Of a DNA stretch of 26,807 nucleotides, positions 1 through 6,910 are shown one piece after another (position 1 is the stretch's first letter; the number at the start of each line of letters is the position of its first letter). Location: contig NZ_JAVBNS010000133.1 of the NCBI RefSeq assembly GCF_031551385.1, forward strand, positions 1 through 26,807. Direction: 5' to 3'. Below the pieces are notes generated by a model. The model ran no database searches. It saw nothing but the letters and a program-made list of their open reading frames with translations, and had not been told where the DNA came from. Source of the stretch: Anaerosporobacter sp031551385. Its GTDB lineage: Bacteria > Bacillota > Clostridia > Lachnospirales > Lachnospiraceae. The position numbers were made by a program, and so were the translations under genes.

Positions 1-128
1 ACTTCTCTCAATAGAAGATAATATATTAAATTTTCAAGGAACAATATGACAAAGAGGCAGATTTATAATACCTCATTTGTCGGGCAACTCATATTATCCG
101 ATTGGACAATAGTTCAATTATATTAAAT

Positions 129-152
129 AAGCTATCCGATGAAGGATAGCTT
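129..152 (-). terminator. hairpin downstream of phosphatase gene
   Basis: Perfect 9-bp inverted repeat (AAGCTATCC / GGATAGCTT) with a 6-nt loop, 49 nt past the phosphatase stop codon. On the minus strand it is followed by AT-rich sequence, not a clean U-run, so terminator function is probable but not certain. The rest of bases 1-200 shows no gene that I can support. Confidence 0.45.
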
Positions 153-200
153 ACATATGTATAGTGCTGTACCATGAAAGAATCAGCCACTATGTTTTGT

Positions 201-659
201 CTATATCTTTGAAGTTACAAAGTTAAGAAATGCCTCACAGCCCTCTACAACATCGTTATACGTTTCATCAAAGTTACCTGTATACCAAGGGTCTGCAATA
301 TCTCTTTCTCTGTCAGTAAATGAAAGTAATCTTCTCACCTTATCAGTGTCTTCCTTCCCTATGATTCTATAGATGTTCTTCATATTCCAAGCATCCATTC
401 CTAGAAGGTAATCATACTTGTTATAGTCTTCTTTTCTTAACTGGACTGCATGTTTTCCTGCTGTTGAGATGCCTTCCTGTTGCAATCTCTTTCTTGTTCC
501 TGGGTGAACTAGATTTCCTATTTCCTCTGTGCTCGTTGCACAGGAGGCAATTACAAATTGGTCTTCTAATCCGGCTTTTTTTACCATATCTTTGAAAACA
601 AATTCTGCCATTGGTGAACGGCAGATGTTGCCGTGGCAGATGAATAATACTTTTGTCAT
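201..659 (-). CDS. low-molecular-weight protein tyrosine phosphatase
   Basis: 152 aa, full length for the LMW-PTP/arsenate reductase-like family. The catalytic P-loop C-X5-R-S is at residues 8-15 (CHGNICRS), and the general-acid loop Asp-Pro is at D123-P124 (ADPWYTG). Cytosolic; such enzymes remove phosphate from tyrosine, often on proteins controlling polysaccharide export, but no kinase or exopolysaccharide gene is visible here, so the substrate is unknown. The start is supported by AAGGAG 8 nt upstream of ATG. That ribosome site and everything further upstream belong to an inserted element: the first nine codons are duplicated at 4673-4704, so the gene is now expressed from element-supplied sequence. 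Family assignment is firm. Confidence 0.95.
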   Translation of the reverse strand: MTKVLFICHGNICRSPMAEFVFKDMVKKAGLEDQFVIASCATSTEEIGNLVHPGTRKRLQQEGISTAGKHAVQLRKEDYNKYDYLLGMDAWNMKNIYRIIGKEDTDKVRRLLSFTDRERDIADPWYTGNFDETYNDVVEGCEAFLNFVTSKI

Positions 660-662
660 GTT
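631..662. repeat. 32-bp direct repeat, left copy (putative att core)
   Basis: Identical over 32 bp to 4673-4704, with the match ending at a mismatch on both sides. This copy is the 5' end of the intact phosphatase gene: start codon, nine full codons and part of the tenth, plus two bases upstream. It lies 182 bp from the integrase stop codon. Confidence 0.8.
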
Positions 663-768
663 GCGTTTCTCCTTGATTTTACTAGGTTTCCATTGATTTT
701 CAATGTTTCCAAACCGCCTTCTGACAGAATGGACTTATACCTTTCAGGGTATATTTTATGCATAAGTT

Positions 769-797
769 AGTATAACTTAGCCTTCAAAATTAGTAAA
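769..797 (-). promoter_or_regulatory. candidate outward promoter of the element driving the phosphatase
   Basis: On the minus strand TTTACT (792-797), 17-nt spacer, TATACT (769-774). It lies inside the element, reads towards the phosphatase start 110 bp away, and would replace the native promoter displaced to the other end. It overlaps the candidate arm-type repeats, so integrase binding could block it. Based on consensus match only. Confidence 0.35.
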
Positions 798-833
798 TTT
801 ATTAGTAAATCAACCTACTTCTTACTAATTTAC
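789..833. repeat. repeats between att core and integrase gene (candidate Int arm sites)
   Basis: ATTAGTAAAT occurs twice in direct orientation (789-798 and 801-810), and TTACTAAT (822-829) is the inverse of its first eight bases. Tn916-family integrases bind short direct repeats between the core site and the int gene, so the position fits. The sequence is AT-rich and this is inference. Confidence 0.3.
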
Positions 834-843
834 CAATCCACTT

Positions 844-2040
844 TTACTGGTTGCACACCCTTTTTAATTCTTCCATTGCATTATCAGAATTTAAATGCGA
901 ATAAGTATTTAGTGTAACACCTATGTCACTATGCCCCCTTATGTATTATAGTGTCTTGGGATTCATACCACTCTTTTCCATATTAGAACAAAAAGTATGT
1001 CTACAAACATGAGGTGTAACCTTTGGCATTTGAATTTTATAGATATTATTATACTTTTCACATATGTGTTGGAAGTATTTTTCCCAATGCAATGCGACCA
1101 TTGGCATACCATTCTTATCTAAATATAAGAATCCACTCATCCCACCAATCAAAGGTTCTATCTTAGGATTTTTCCGATTTATAATAATGCGTTCAAAAGC
1201 ATCTTTAACCTCTGTTGTCATAGGTACATATCTTACTCCACTACGAGTTTTTGGAGCTTCAATAATATACTCCATATCTCGCTTTCTTTGCAGTTGGTGA
1301 TCTATCTTTATTTTTCCATTCTCAAAGTCAATATCAGCTTTGACAAGTCCTACAAGTTCAGATATACGAAGTCCAGTATTGAAAAGAATGTAGATTGCAT
1401 CATAATATCTACAAAAATGCTTGTCATTCTTTATAAACTCAAATAATGCTCGTTCCTGTTTTTTTGTGATTGCTTCTCTTGTCACACTATTATTCACAAC
1501 TACTGTATTTAATTGAAACTCAAATGGGTTCTTGCGTATTAAATCATCATCCATTTCCATTTTTAAAGCTGGTCTTATGACACCTCTGACAGTATGAATA
1601 GTATTATATCCTCTACCATCATCCTGTAATTTAATAAGCCATTCTTTGGCATCTGATAATTAAACTTTGTCTATGCGTTTTGCTCCAAAGGCTTCCTTCT
1701 TGATAATATTTATCACAAACTTATAATTAGCTTCTGTATTGTGACGTACACCTGTCTTTTGTCCAACATATATTTGCACCAATTGTAATACTGTTATTTC
1801 ACCACCATTAGGGATAATTCCATCATCTAAATCTTTTTTAGCATTTTGATTTTATCCCTTAGAGATATACAATCTCTCTTTCCTTGTGGTGTTTTTATCT
1901 GTGTTTTCTAATTTCCAACTGTACAAAAAATGTTGTTTTCCATTACCATCTACATAAACATACGCATATCTTCCATCTTTGCGTTGGCTCTCTCCATTGC
2001 GAAGAATATGATTCTTACTATCTCGTCTCTTTTCATTCAT
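844..2040 (-). pseudogene. int: Tn916-family tyrosine integrase, inactivated by three in-frame stops
   Basis: Read through its stops, the frame gives about 398 codons, close to the usual ~405 aa of Tn916 Int, and it follows that family from end to end. The N-terminal arm-binding domain begins MNEKRRDSKN and contains GESQRKDGRYAYVYV. A core-binding domain follows. The catalytic domain has Arg in TGLRISEL, the HVCRHTF box, the second His in RGHSDIGVTL and Tyr in NTYSH. TAA codons interrupt it at 1852-1854, 1660-1662 and 946-948. The last falls where relatives have Gln (KTLQYI), consistent with CAA to TAA, and removes the catalytic Tyr. No frameshift is seen, which suggests recent decay. The longest uninterrupted piece is 946-1560. 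Confidence 0.9.
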
Positions 2041-2130
2041 TCGCTTATGCTCCTTTCATAATAAAAGAGCCTTAGCACGATATTATTAATAATACCACAA
2101 GCAAGGCTCAAAATCTATTAGTACTTCAAT

Positions 2131-2352
2131 CTATACCGAATTTGTCTCATTCATAAATTCTTCAAATTTCATACGTTTAATCAGTGTTTTTGCTCCGTTT
2201 TGCACCACAAAACCATAATCTACATAATCCTCGGCTAATTTACGGATTTTCTTTTCTCCCAAATTGAAATATTGTGTTGCTTCATTAATTGTAAGTGCGA
2301 ACTTTTCCCAGATTGGCACATACCCCTTATCTTCTAATACTGTTTCTGTCAT
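2131..2352 (-). CDS. xis: excisionase (Tn916 Xis-like)
   Basis: 73 aa. The signature PIWEKFALTINEATQYFNLG with GEKKIRKLAE and a basic C-terminal stretch (TLIKRMKFEEF) matches the small winged-helix excisionases paired with Tn916-type integrases. These bind DNA next to the att sites and bias the integrase towards excision. It lies 90 bp upstream of the integrase frame in the same direction, the standard order. The frame is intact while its partner is broken, so it could only work with an integrase supplied in trans. Bases 2353-2438 hold nothing I recognise. Confidence 0.88.
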   Translation of the reverse strand: MTETVLEDKGYVPIWEKFALTINEATQYFNLGEKKIRKLAEDYVDYGFVVQNGAKTLIKRMKFEEFMNETNSV

Positions 2353-2438
2353 TACTATAAAATAGTTAGTCTTTCATTTTCTAAATTTTGCATTAAAAAA
2401 GGTGCTTCCGTTATGGACACACCCAAAAATCTTTTCAT

Positions 2439-3158
2439 TTACCACATATGTTTACATTTATATTGTTTTCCTATTTTACCACTCGCTAACCCTGTCATTG
2501 CAACACTTGTTGCTCGATTTAATGTCGAAATACGTTCAATATTTGTAGAATTGCACATCGGACATTTTGGAGCGTTCGCCGCTGCCCTTGCTTGCAATTC
2601 AACTGATCTTCTAGCTGCTTCAGCTGCTTCAGCTCGTTCTTTAATGACTTGTCTTTGATATTCCTCTAAATTTGTCTTTGATAAATTATACCTTTCTAGA
2701 CGTTTTACAAACAAATAAATACCATAACAAATCAACCCAATTCCTATAAAAACAAATAACGCACCATAAAAATGTGGATCCCCATTACCATGCGATACAC
2801 TTCTTTCAACTTCCCACTCCGATGCACCTGATTCAGATATACCTATCCAAAAACATAAAGCCGAAATTACCAATATAATTATCGGTGCTTTTAGTTGTGG
2901 TTTTTCAAGTTGTGGTACACTTCTTACTCGTTGTTCCTCTTTCCGTTTATCATTTAATTCTTTGTTCTTTATCGCCTCTTCTTGCTTCTTAGCTTTTAAT
3001 TCCGCTTCTATTTTTCTTTTTTCAGCTTGTTCCTTTTGTTCTATATCTTGTTTTATTTTTTCAAAATGTGCCTTTATTCCATATCCACAATCAGGACATG
3101 CTTCTGCACTATCCGATACATTTTCTTTTCCGCATTCTGGGCATTTAGTTAGTGCCAT
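2439..3158 (-). CDS. zinc-ribbon membrane protein, unknown function
   Basis: 239 aa. An N-terminal zinc ribbon (CPECG near residue 8, CPDCG near 21) leads into a long charged Lys/Glu coiled-coil-like region (~30-90). Two hydrophobic segments follow (APIIILVISALCFWIGI and FYGALFVFIGIGLICYGIYL), then a second coiled stretch and a C-terminal half ribbon (CPMC). The last ribbon looks damaged: relatives usually end in a second Cys-X2-Cys, but here it reads YKCKHMW, with the expected Cys-Gly-His apparently lost. It heads a cargo group with the next three genes. Probably a membrane-anchored sensor or scaffold; function not known. Family-level call is moderate. Confidence 0.7.
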   Translation of the reverse strand: MALTKCPECGKENVSDSAEACPDCGYGIKAHFEKIKQDIEQKEQAEKRKIEAELKAKKQEEAIKNKELNDKRKEEQRVRSVPQLEKPQLKAPIIILVISALCFWIGISESGASEWEVERSVSHGNGDPHFYGALFVFIGIGLICYGIYLFVKRLERYNLSKTNLEEYQRQVIKERAEAAEAARRSVELQARAAANAPKCPMCNSTNIERISTLNRATSVAMTGLASGKIGKQYKCKHMW

Positions 3159-3181
3159 TTTCTCCCCCTCCTTATGTATAT

Positions 3182-3397
3182 TTATTTTTCTTGCGTAATT
3201 TCATTAATTACATCACAGTTATTACAATGTACCTTTATGATATTATCTAATGGTGAACTATTAAGAATAATAGTACCCTTTGCTATTGTTTCAACGTCTA
3301 AAGTTCTACTTGAACTTAGTTTTTGCCTTAGTAAATAGCACCACTTTATTTCCTTACCACAATTTTTACACAGTGTACTTCCTTCAAGTTTTCCCAT
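3182..3397 (-). CDS. small zinc-ribbon-like protein, unknown function
   Basis: 71 aa with four cysteines as two CXXC knuckles (CKNC near residue 10 and CNNC near 59), plausibly one zinc site. A Leu/Ser-rich middle carries a KLSSSRTLD stretch. It is immediately upstream of the zinc-ribbon membrane protein, 23 bp apart and on the same strand, so the two are likely co-transcribed. I do not recognise the family. A role as a nucleic-acid or protein-binding accessory is only a guess from the fold. Confidence 0.55.
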   Translation of the reverse strand: MGKLEGSTLCKNCGKEIKWCYLLRQKLSSSRTLDVETIAKGTIILNSSPLDNIIKVHCNNCDVINEITQEK

Positions 3398-3433
3398 AAG
3401 TCATTTCCTCCAGTAAAATGGTTTCTGTCTTTC

Positions 3434-3655
3434 TTAGTCCATTAACGCTTCCATTCCATCACCTGTAATTGTAGTTCTTCCTTGCATATCGAATTGATAT
3501 ACAAAATCTTTGTTTGCAAGAGTACGTAATGCGTTTGAAATATCCATAGGTCTTATTTCACTTGTTTGCTTTGCGATTTCTTGATAATTCATTTTTTGTG
3601 TCCTGTTTTTTGCTAATATTTGTAACGTAATTCTTTGACTTTTAGATAATGCCAT
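3434..3655 (-). CDS. small winged-helix DNA-binding protein
   Basis: 73 aa from ATG at 3655, chosen because GGAGG sits 8 nt upstream; the in-frame ATG ten codons earlier lacks such a site. The body (SQRITLQILAKN, MNYQEIAKQTSE, ISNALRTLANKDFVYQ, TITGDGMEALM) has the pattern helix, helix-turn-helix, beta-wing of MarR-like winged-helix proteins. It overlaps the end of the upstream gene by 14 bp, so translation is probably coupled. Likely a regulator of the element's cargo genes; target unknown. Confidence 0.65.
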   Translation of the reverse strand: MALSKSQRITLQILAKNRTQKMNYQEIAKQTSEIRPMDISNALRTLANKDFVYQFDMQGRTTITGDGMEALMD

Positions 3656-3875
3656 CAATGCCACCTCCAACTTCAACATCTTCAATGGTTATACAATCTC
3701 CATCTTTGCCAAAGGATGACCAATCTTTTTGATAAACCTCATTAAATTTATTATTTAATGCATCAACTATATATTGGGTTATTCTCATTTCTTCTTCAGC
3801 ATTACAGCATACATTAAACCAGTCAATAGTTCTTTCTCCGTTTTTCCACTTCACAATTTTAGAAATATTCTGCAT
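3642..3875 (-). CDS. hypothetical protein, first gene of the cargo operon
   Basis: 77 aa, not recognised. Contains CNAEEEMRITQYIVDALNNKFNEVY, an acidic region followed by a probable amphipathic helix, and ends in a Gly-rich VEVGGGIDGII. That 3' end also encodes the ribosome site of the next gene. Start supported by GAGGAGG 7 nt upstream and an extended -10 promoter just before it. Real-gene status rests on this initiation context and operon position. Confidence 0.6.
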   Translation of the reverse strand: MQNISKIVKWKNGERTIDWFNVCCNAEEEMRITQYIVDALNNKFNEVYQKDWSSFGKDGDCITIEDVEVGGGIDGII

Positions 3876-3905
3876 ATCGTTTACCTCCTCAATAAAACTA
3901 TAAAT

Positions 3906-3914
3906 ATTATACCA
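3906..3914 (-). promoter_or_regulatory. extended -10 promoter of the cargo operon
   Basis: Minus strand reads TGGTATAAT: a perfect TATAAT (3906-3911) preceded by TGn, the extended -10 form that needs no strong -35. It lies about 30 bp before the start at 3875, with GAGGAGG between. Confidence 0.6.
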
Positions 3915-3974
3915 TAATTTTCATATCTATGTTGTTGAATCGTATCATAAGTTCAAATTTTCTCAGTGGAACAA

Positions 3975-4030
3975 AGTGGCTTCGCCACTCTCAGCTCCCC
4001 TATCCCCTCACTCATGAGTGGAATATAGGG
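3975..4030. repeat. paired hairpins at the IS91-type end
   Basis: Two inverted repeats in 56 bp: AGTGGC/GCCACT with a TTC loop (3975-3989), then CCCTAT/ATAGGG (3998-4003, 4025-4030) enclosing the perfect palindrome CACTCATGAGTG (4009-4020). They lie 37-92 bp before the transposase frame. IS91-family elements carry palindromes at their ends and insert beside GAAC; a GAAC is present at 3969-3972. Assignment as the element end is inference. Confidence 0.45.
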
Positions 4031-4066
4031 CTTTCTTTTTTCGACATTTTCCCTCGTAATACTCTT

Positions 4067-4598
4067 ATGAGTAAATTAAAAGATATCTTTCGTGACTATT
4101 ATGAATAAATGGTATATATTTTACATTCCTCGCAAATCTGTTATTGAAAATGTAGACAAAGTGATTAATTGCGGCGATTCATCTCAGGGGGATGCCTTTT
4201 GGGGCTGCCCTGATTGTGGTGAACTCAAATTTGTTCCCTATACTTGTAAAAGCCGCTTTTTTCCTTCCTGTGGAAACATGTATAACCAAAAACGTTCTTT
4301 TCGTATATCATCAAAACTGATTTCTTGTAAACACAGACATTGTGTCTTTACTATCCCTCAAGAACTTCGCGTCTTTTTTCTGAAAGTTCGTTCTCTCCTT
4401 GGTGTACTTTTTCACTCTGTCAGCGATTCTATCCTTCGCATATTTTCTAAAATGAATAAATCTGAAAACTTTACTCCTGGTTTTGTTTGCGTCCTTCACT
4501 CTTTCGGTAGGGACTTAAAATGGAATCCTCATATTCACGTCCTCATTTCCGACGGTGGCGCTGGTAACTTTACCCCTTGGCGCATTGGATATACTTGA
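4067..4598 (+). pseudogene. IS91-family transposase fragment, frameshifted and 3'-truncated
   Basis: Family-like sequence begins at ATG 4067 (MSKLKDIFRDYYE). A likely extra T near 4106 shifts the frame, and the match continues from 4107 (KWYIFYIPRKSVIENVDK). The N-terminal zinc domain is recognisable (GCPDCGEL, RFFPSCGN), with Phe where a Cys is expected (RFCPSCG). Then come CKHRHCVFTIP and the HUH box in KWNPHIHVLISDGGAG. Similarity stops near TPWR (about 4586), so the C-terminal part with the catalytic tyrosine is missing. It cannot be active. Bases 4599-4672 contain nothing I recognise. Confidence 0.85.
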
Positions 4599-4672
4599 CA
4601 GAATTGAACTCGCCGTACTATGTCCTAGTTTTCCCCATTGTGCCGAGAATTGAGAGTAACTTCAAAGTCCTA

Positions 4673-4704
4673 CCGTGGCAGATGAATAATACTTTTGTCA
4701 TGTT
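4673..4704. repeat. 32-bp direct repeat, right copy (putative att core)
   Basis: Perfect second copy of 631-662. Here it is an orphan phosphatase gene start: the ATG and nine codons lead into unrelated sequence. It should retain the native upstream region of the phosphatase (4705-4784). Confidence 0.8.
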
Positions 4705-4769
4705 TTTGATCTTCTTGTTTATTGTTGTGCGTCTCTGTTCTCAAATCCCCCCACTTTATTACTCTTTTT

Positions 4770-4799
4770 AATATACACTTCCCATCATTTAATCTTCAA
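4770..4799 (-). promoter_or_regulatory. candidate displaced native phosphatase promoter
   Basis: Minus strand TTGAAG (4794-4799), 18-nt spacer, TATATT (4770-4775), reading towards the orphan start codon in the right repeat. The -35 overlaps the end of the DUF2971 gene. Consensus match only. Confidence 0.35.
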
Positions 4800-5630
4800 G
4801 TAACTGTCTCTATACACACATTTAGGCGCATATTCATTTAATAATGAGGTTCCCATTATCTTCTCTGCTTCGCTCATCTTTGGTCCAAATATCACTTCCA
4901 TATCACTAAATACATTTGGTGCAAGACTTAGAAATAGTCTATGATATGGTGGCTCATTATTCTTGTTTTCAAGCCTTCTAATTAATTCCTGTTGTTTCTC
5001 TAACGTGGGTGGATTTAGTTCTTGCATTCCCATTGGCATAATTGTTATCTTATATCTCCATTCATTTTGAAATTTCCAGTTTTCTCTTTTATAATTTCCT
5101 ATATCTTCAAACGAATAACTTACCTCAATATTATCTTTCATGATATCTCCAAGATTGTTCATATCCTTAGCTTCAAGAAACTTTTGTAAGTCACCTACCA
5201 ACGACTCTCTTTTAACTTTTGGAAACAACTTGTCATAATCATTTGTATACTCAACTTTAATTAGGAGTGGACAACTTGCTGAAACACAAATCTTATTCTC
5301 ATCATACAGAGCCTTACAGTTAATAAATGTTTCTGTATCCTCTCCAAAAAACATTTCCCCCCTTTTATAATGATACTTCACAAATGGGAAAACAGGTAAT
5401 CTTATTCTAACTCCATGCATATTCGGAGTATATAAATTCCATAATGGTATAGATTCCTCCATATCCTCAGTCCAACAACTTACATACACGAACGCGCCAA
5501 TTTTTCCCATATCTTGTGATTGAGCTTCCTCTATATCGTCTACATTTAATAGATTATTAAAACACAATGTTTTATTTTTTAGAATTAGTGCCAATGTTTC
5601 CAAACTTGTATAATGATATAAATATTTCAT
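4785..5630 (-). CDS. DUF2971-family protein
   Basis: 281 aa from the second ATG (5630), which has AGGAG at 9-nt spacing; the ATG two codons earlier has only 3 nt. The N-terminus YLYHYTSLETLALILKNKTL, then SCWTEDMEESIPLWNLY with GVRIRLP, and later the WKFQNEWRYKI block are hallmarks as I know them of DUF2971, a family of unassigned biochemistry with scattered distribution, often next to mobile or defence genes. No signal peptide or membrane segment. It was the upstream neighbour of the phosphatase before the element inserted. Function unknown. Confidence 0.75.
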   Translation of the reverse strand: MKYLYHYTSLETLALILKNKTLCFNNLLNVDDIEEAQSQDMGKIGAFVYVSCWTEDMEESIPLWNLYTPNMHGVRIRLPVFPFVKYHYKRGEMFFGEDTETFINCKALYDENKICVSASCPLLIKVEYTNDYDKLFPKVKRESLVGDLQKFLEAKDMNNLGDIMKDNIEVSYSFEDIGNYKRENWKFQNEWRYKITIMPMGMQELNPPTLEKQQELIRRLENKNNEPPYHRLFLSLAPNVFSDMEVIFGPKMSEAEKIMGTSLLNEYAPKCVYRDSYLKIK

Positions 5631-5726
5631 TTTCATCTACTCCTATCTTAATCTAAACATCCATTTCATATTCTCCCCTTATTATATCATATTTGCAAGA
5701 CATATGCTGAAAACTTGTCCCAAACA

Positions 5727-6593
5727 TCAAACTTCCTGCCACTTCTTCCTATAATCTCTCGGCGACAATCCTTCTATCTTCTTAAATACCTTAGTAAAAT
5801 AGCTCACATCATTAATCCCGACTTGAATTGCAATCTCGGCAATCGACAACTTTGTATTTCTAAGCAAACGTTTGGATTCGAGTAATCGACACTCCAACAA
5901 ATAATTGAATATTGTTTTTCCATACTCTTTTTTGAATAAACGAGTCAAATAAAATTTATCAATAAAAAACTTACTTGCCAGCTCCTCCAATGTAACTTTC
6001 ATAGCAAAATTTTTGCTAATATAACTTTTTACTTGCTTTAATATCTGCTGATTTTTCCCCTCGTCCATCATCTCTTCCGAGGACGAATGGTTATCTTTCC
6101 AGATTTCACACAGCAAGCTTGTGAATTTATTATATAAAAGCATCTCCTTTATTGGTATCTCATTGCTACTTAAACGATAAATCTCCTCCATTAGATAAAT
6201 GTATTTATCAGGACATTTTGGTGCAAACACGACCTTTCCTTCCAGTTGCAGATACTCATCATATATAAGATTCATGTTATTCCCGAAGAAATGCAACCAG
6301 TGAATTGTCCAAGAACCATTTTTTGCACAATGAGAATAGGCATGTTCACAATTAATAAAAATACAGTCGCCAGCTTTTAGATCATATTTTTCTTCCTCGT
6401 ATGTAAATTCTCCTTCTCCCTCTTCTACCACCAAAAACAGATAGGATAACAGGCTATTTCGTTGACTTATAAAATCTGGTTGAGACGTGATTTGTCCTAC
6501 TTCTTGTAAAAAGATATAGTTACTTCTGGCAAAACCAGATGTTGAAGCAATAATTCTTTTCGCTTCATTTCTTAGCGCAGTTGAATGACTCAT
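5727..6593 (-). CDS. AraC-family transcriptional regulator
   Basis: 288 aa. N-terminal cupin-like sensor domain (~25-130) with a GEGEFTYEEEKYDLKAGDCI strand pattern. C-terminal double helix-turn-helix (~190-288): ISKNFAMKVTLEELASKFFI, then KLSIAEIAIQVGINDVSYF and the closing signature FKKIEGLSPRDYRKKW. Such proteins sense a small molecule, often a sugar, and activate nearby catabolic genes. It is divergent from the cellulase gene, whose promoter has a perfect inverted repeat next to a weak -35, so the cellulase is its likely target. AGGAGA lies 9 nt before the ATG. The ligand is not deducible; an oligosaccharide is a reasonable guess. Confidence 0.93.
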   Translation of the reverse strand: MSHSTALRNEAKRIIASTSGFARSNYIFLQEVGQITSQPDFISQRNSLLSYLFLVVEEGEGEFTYEEEKYDLKAGDCIFINCEHAYSHCAKNGSWTIHWLHFFGNNMNLIYDEYLQLEGKVVFAPKCPDKYIYLMEEIYRLSSNEIPIKEMLLYNKFTSLLCEIWKDNHSSSEEMMDEGKNQQILKQVKSYISKNFAMKVTLEELASKFFIDKFYLTRLFKKEYGKTIFNYLLECRLLESKRLLRNTKLSIAEIAIQVGINDVSYFTKVFKKIEGLSPRDYRKKWQEV

Positions 6594-6696
6594 TGAATAT
6601 ACATCTCCTATGCATAATAATGTACTATAACGATTACGTTAATTCATATATTATAACAAATCACAAGCAACCTCTGCAAATACTTCCATCCACTTT

Positions 6697-6758
6697 GTCA
6701 ATATTGTTATATTTCAAATCAATATTGACACTATTCTTTGGTAAACTTTTTCTATAAT
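6697..6758 (+). promoter_or_regulatory. operator-like inverted repeat and cellulase promoter
   Basis: Perfect 10-bp inverted repeat GTCAATATTG / CAATATTGAC (6697-6706, 6720-6729; 13-bp spacer). A perfect TATAAT follows at 6753-6758. At 17-bp spacing the -35 would be 6730-6735 (ACTATT), a poor match directly abutting the repeat: the layout of an activator-dependent promoter. TTGACA at 6725-6730 is 22 bp from the -10, too far to serve. Predicted leader to the ATG at 6911 is about 145 nt. The remainder of the intergenic region 6594-6910 shows nothing else recognisable. Confidence 0.55.
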
Positions 6759-6910
6759 ATAAGATTACACGCGTGAGAGAATTGTTACTATTAATTAAGC
6801 ATTGTTTTCTGGTTCATTGATATATTAGAGAAAAAGAGGGGCATTCTAGTATATTTTTGATACATTATAACTCAATTATTTCAATGCTATTTTATTATTT
6901 GGAGGGATTT

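Larger units (their letters stand above)
631..4704. mobile_element. decayed integrative element (Tn916-type Int/Xis) inserted in the 5' end of the phosphatase gene
   Basis: Bounded by a perfect 32-bp direct repeat (631-662 and 4673-4704). Contents from left to right: broken Tn916-family integrase, intact xis-like gene, a zinc-ribbon membrane protein, three small proteins with their own promoter, and an IS91-type fragment. The integrase gene lies next to the left repeat and points towards it, the normal arrangement for tyrosine-recombinase elements. There are no mobilisation or conjugation genes, so it is a small mobilisable-type element or a remnant of a larger one. With the integrase dead it should be immobile unless helped in trans. 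The boundaries are seen directly; reading the repeats as att sites is inference. Confidence 0.75.

Noticed and set aside
209..4666. 12-bp inverted match CTTTGAAGTTAC (about 209-220) with GTAACTTCAAAG (about 4656-4667)
   Set aside because: Shared 12-mers are expected by chance many times in an AT-rich window of this size, and it has no consistent position relative to the 32-bp repeats.
4577..4771. Plus-strand reading frame running through the right 32-bp repeat
   Set aside because: It joins the end of the IS91 remnant to antisense phosphatase start sequence and AT-rich promoter sequence; no ribosome site or family match.
6725..6758. TTGACA at 6725-6730 as the true -35 of the cellulase promoter
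   Set aside because: Spacing to TATAAT at 6753 is 22 bp, too long for ordinary use, and its bases belong to the inverted repeat.
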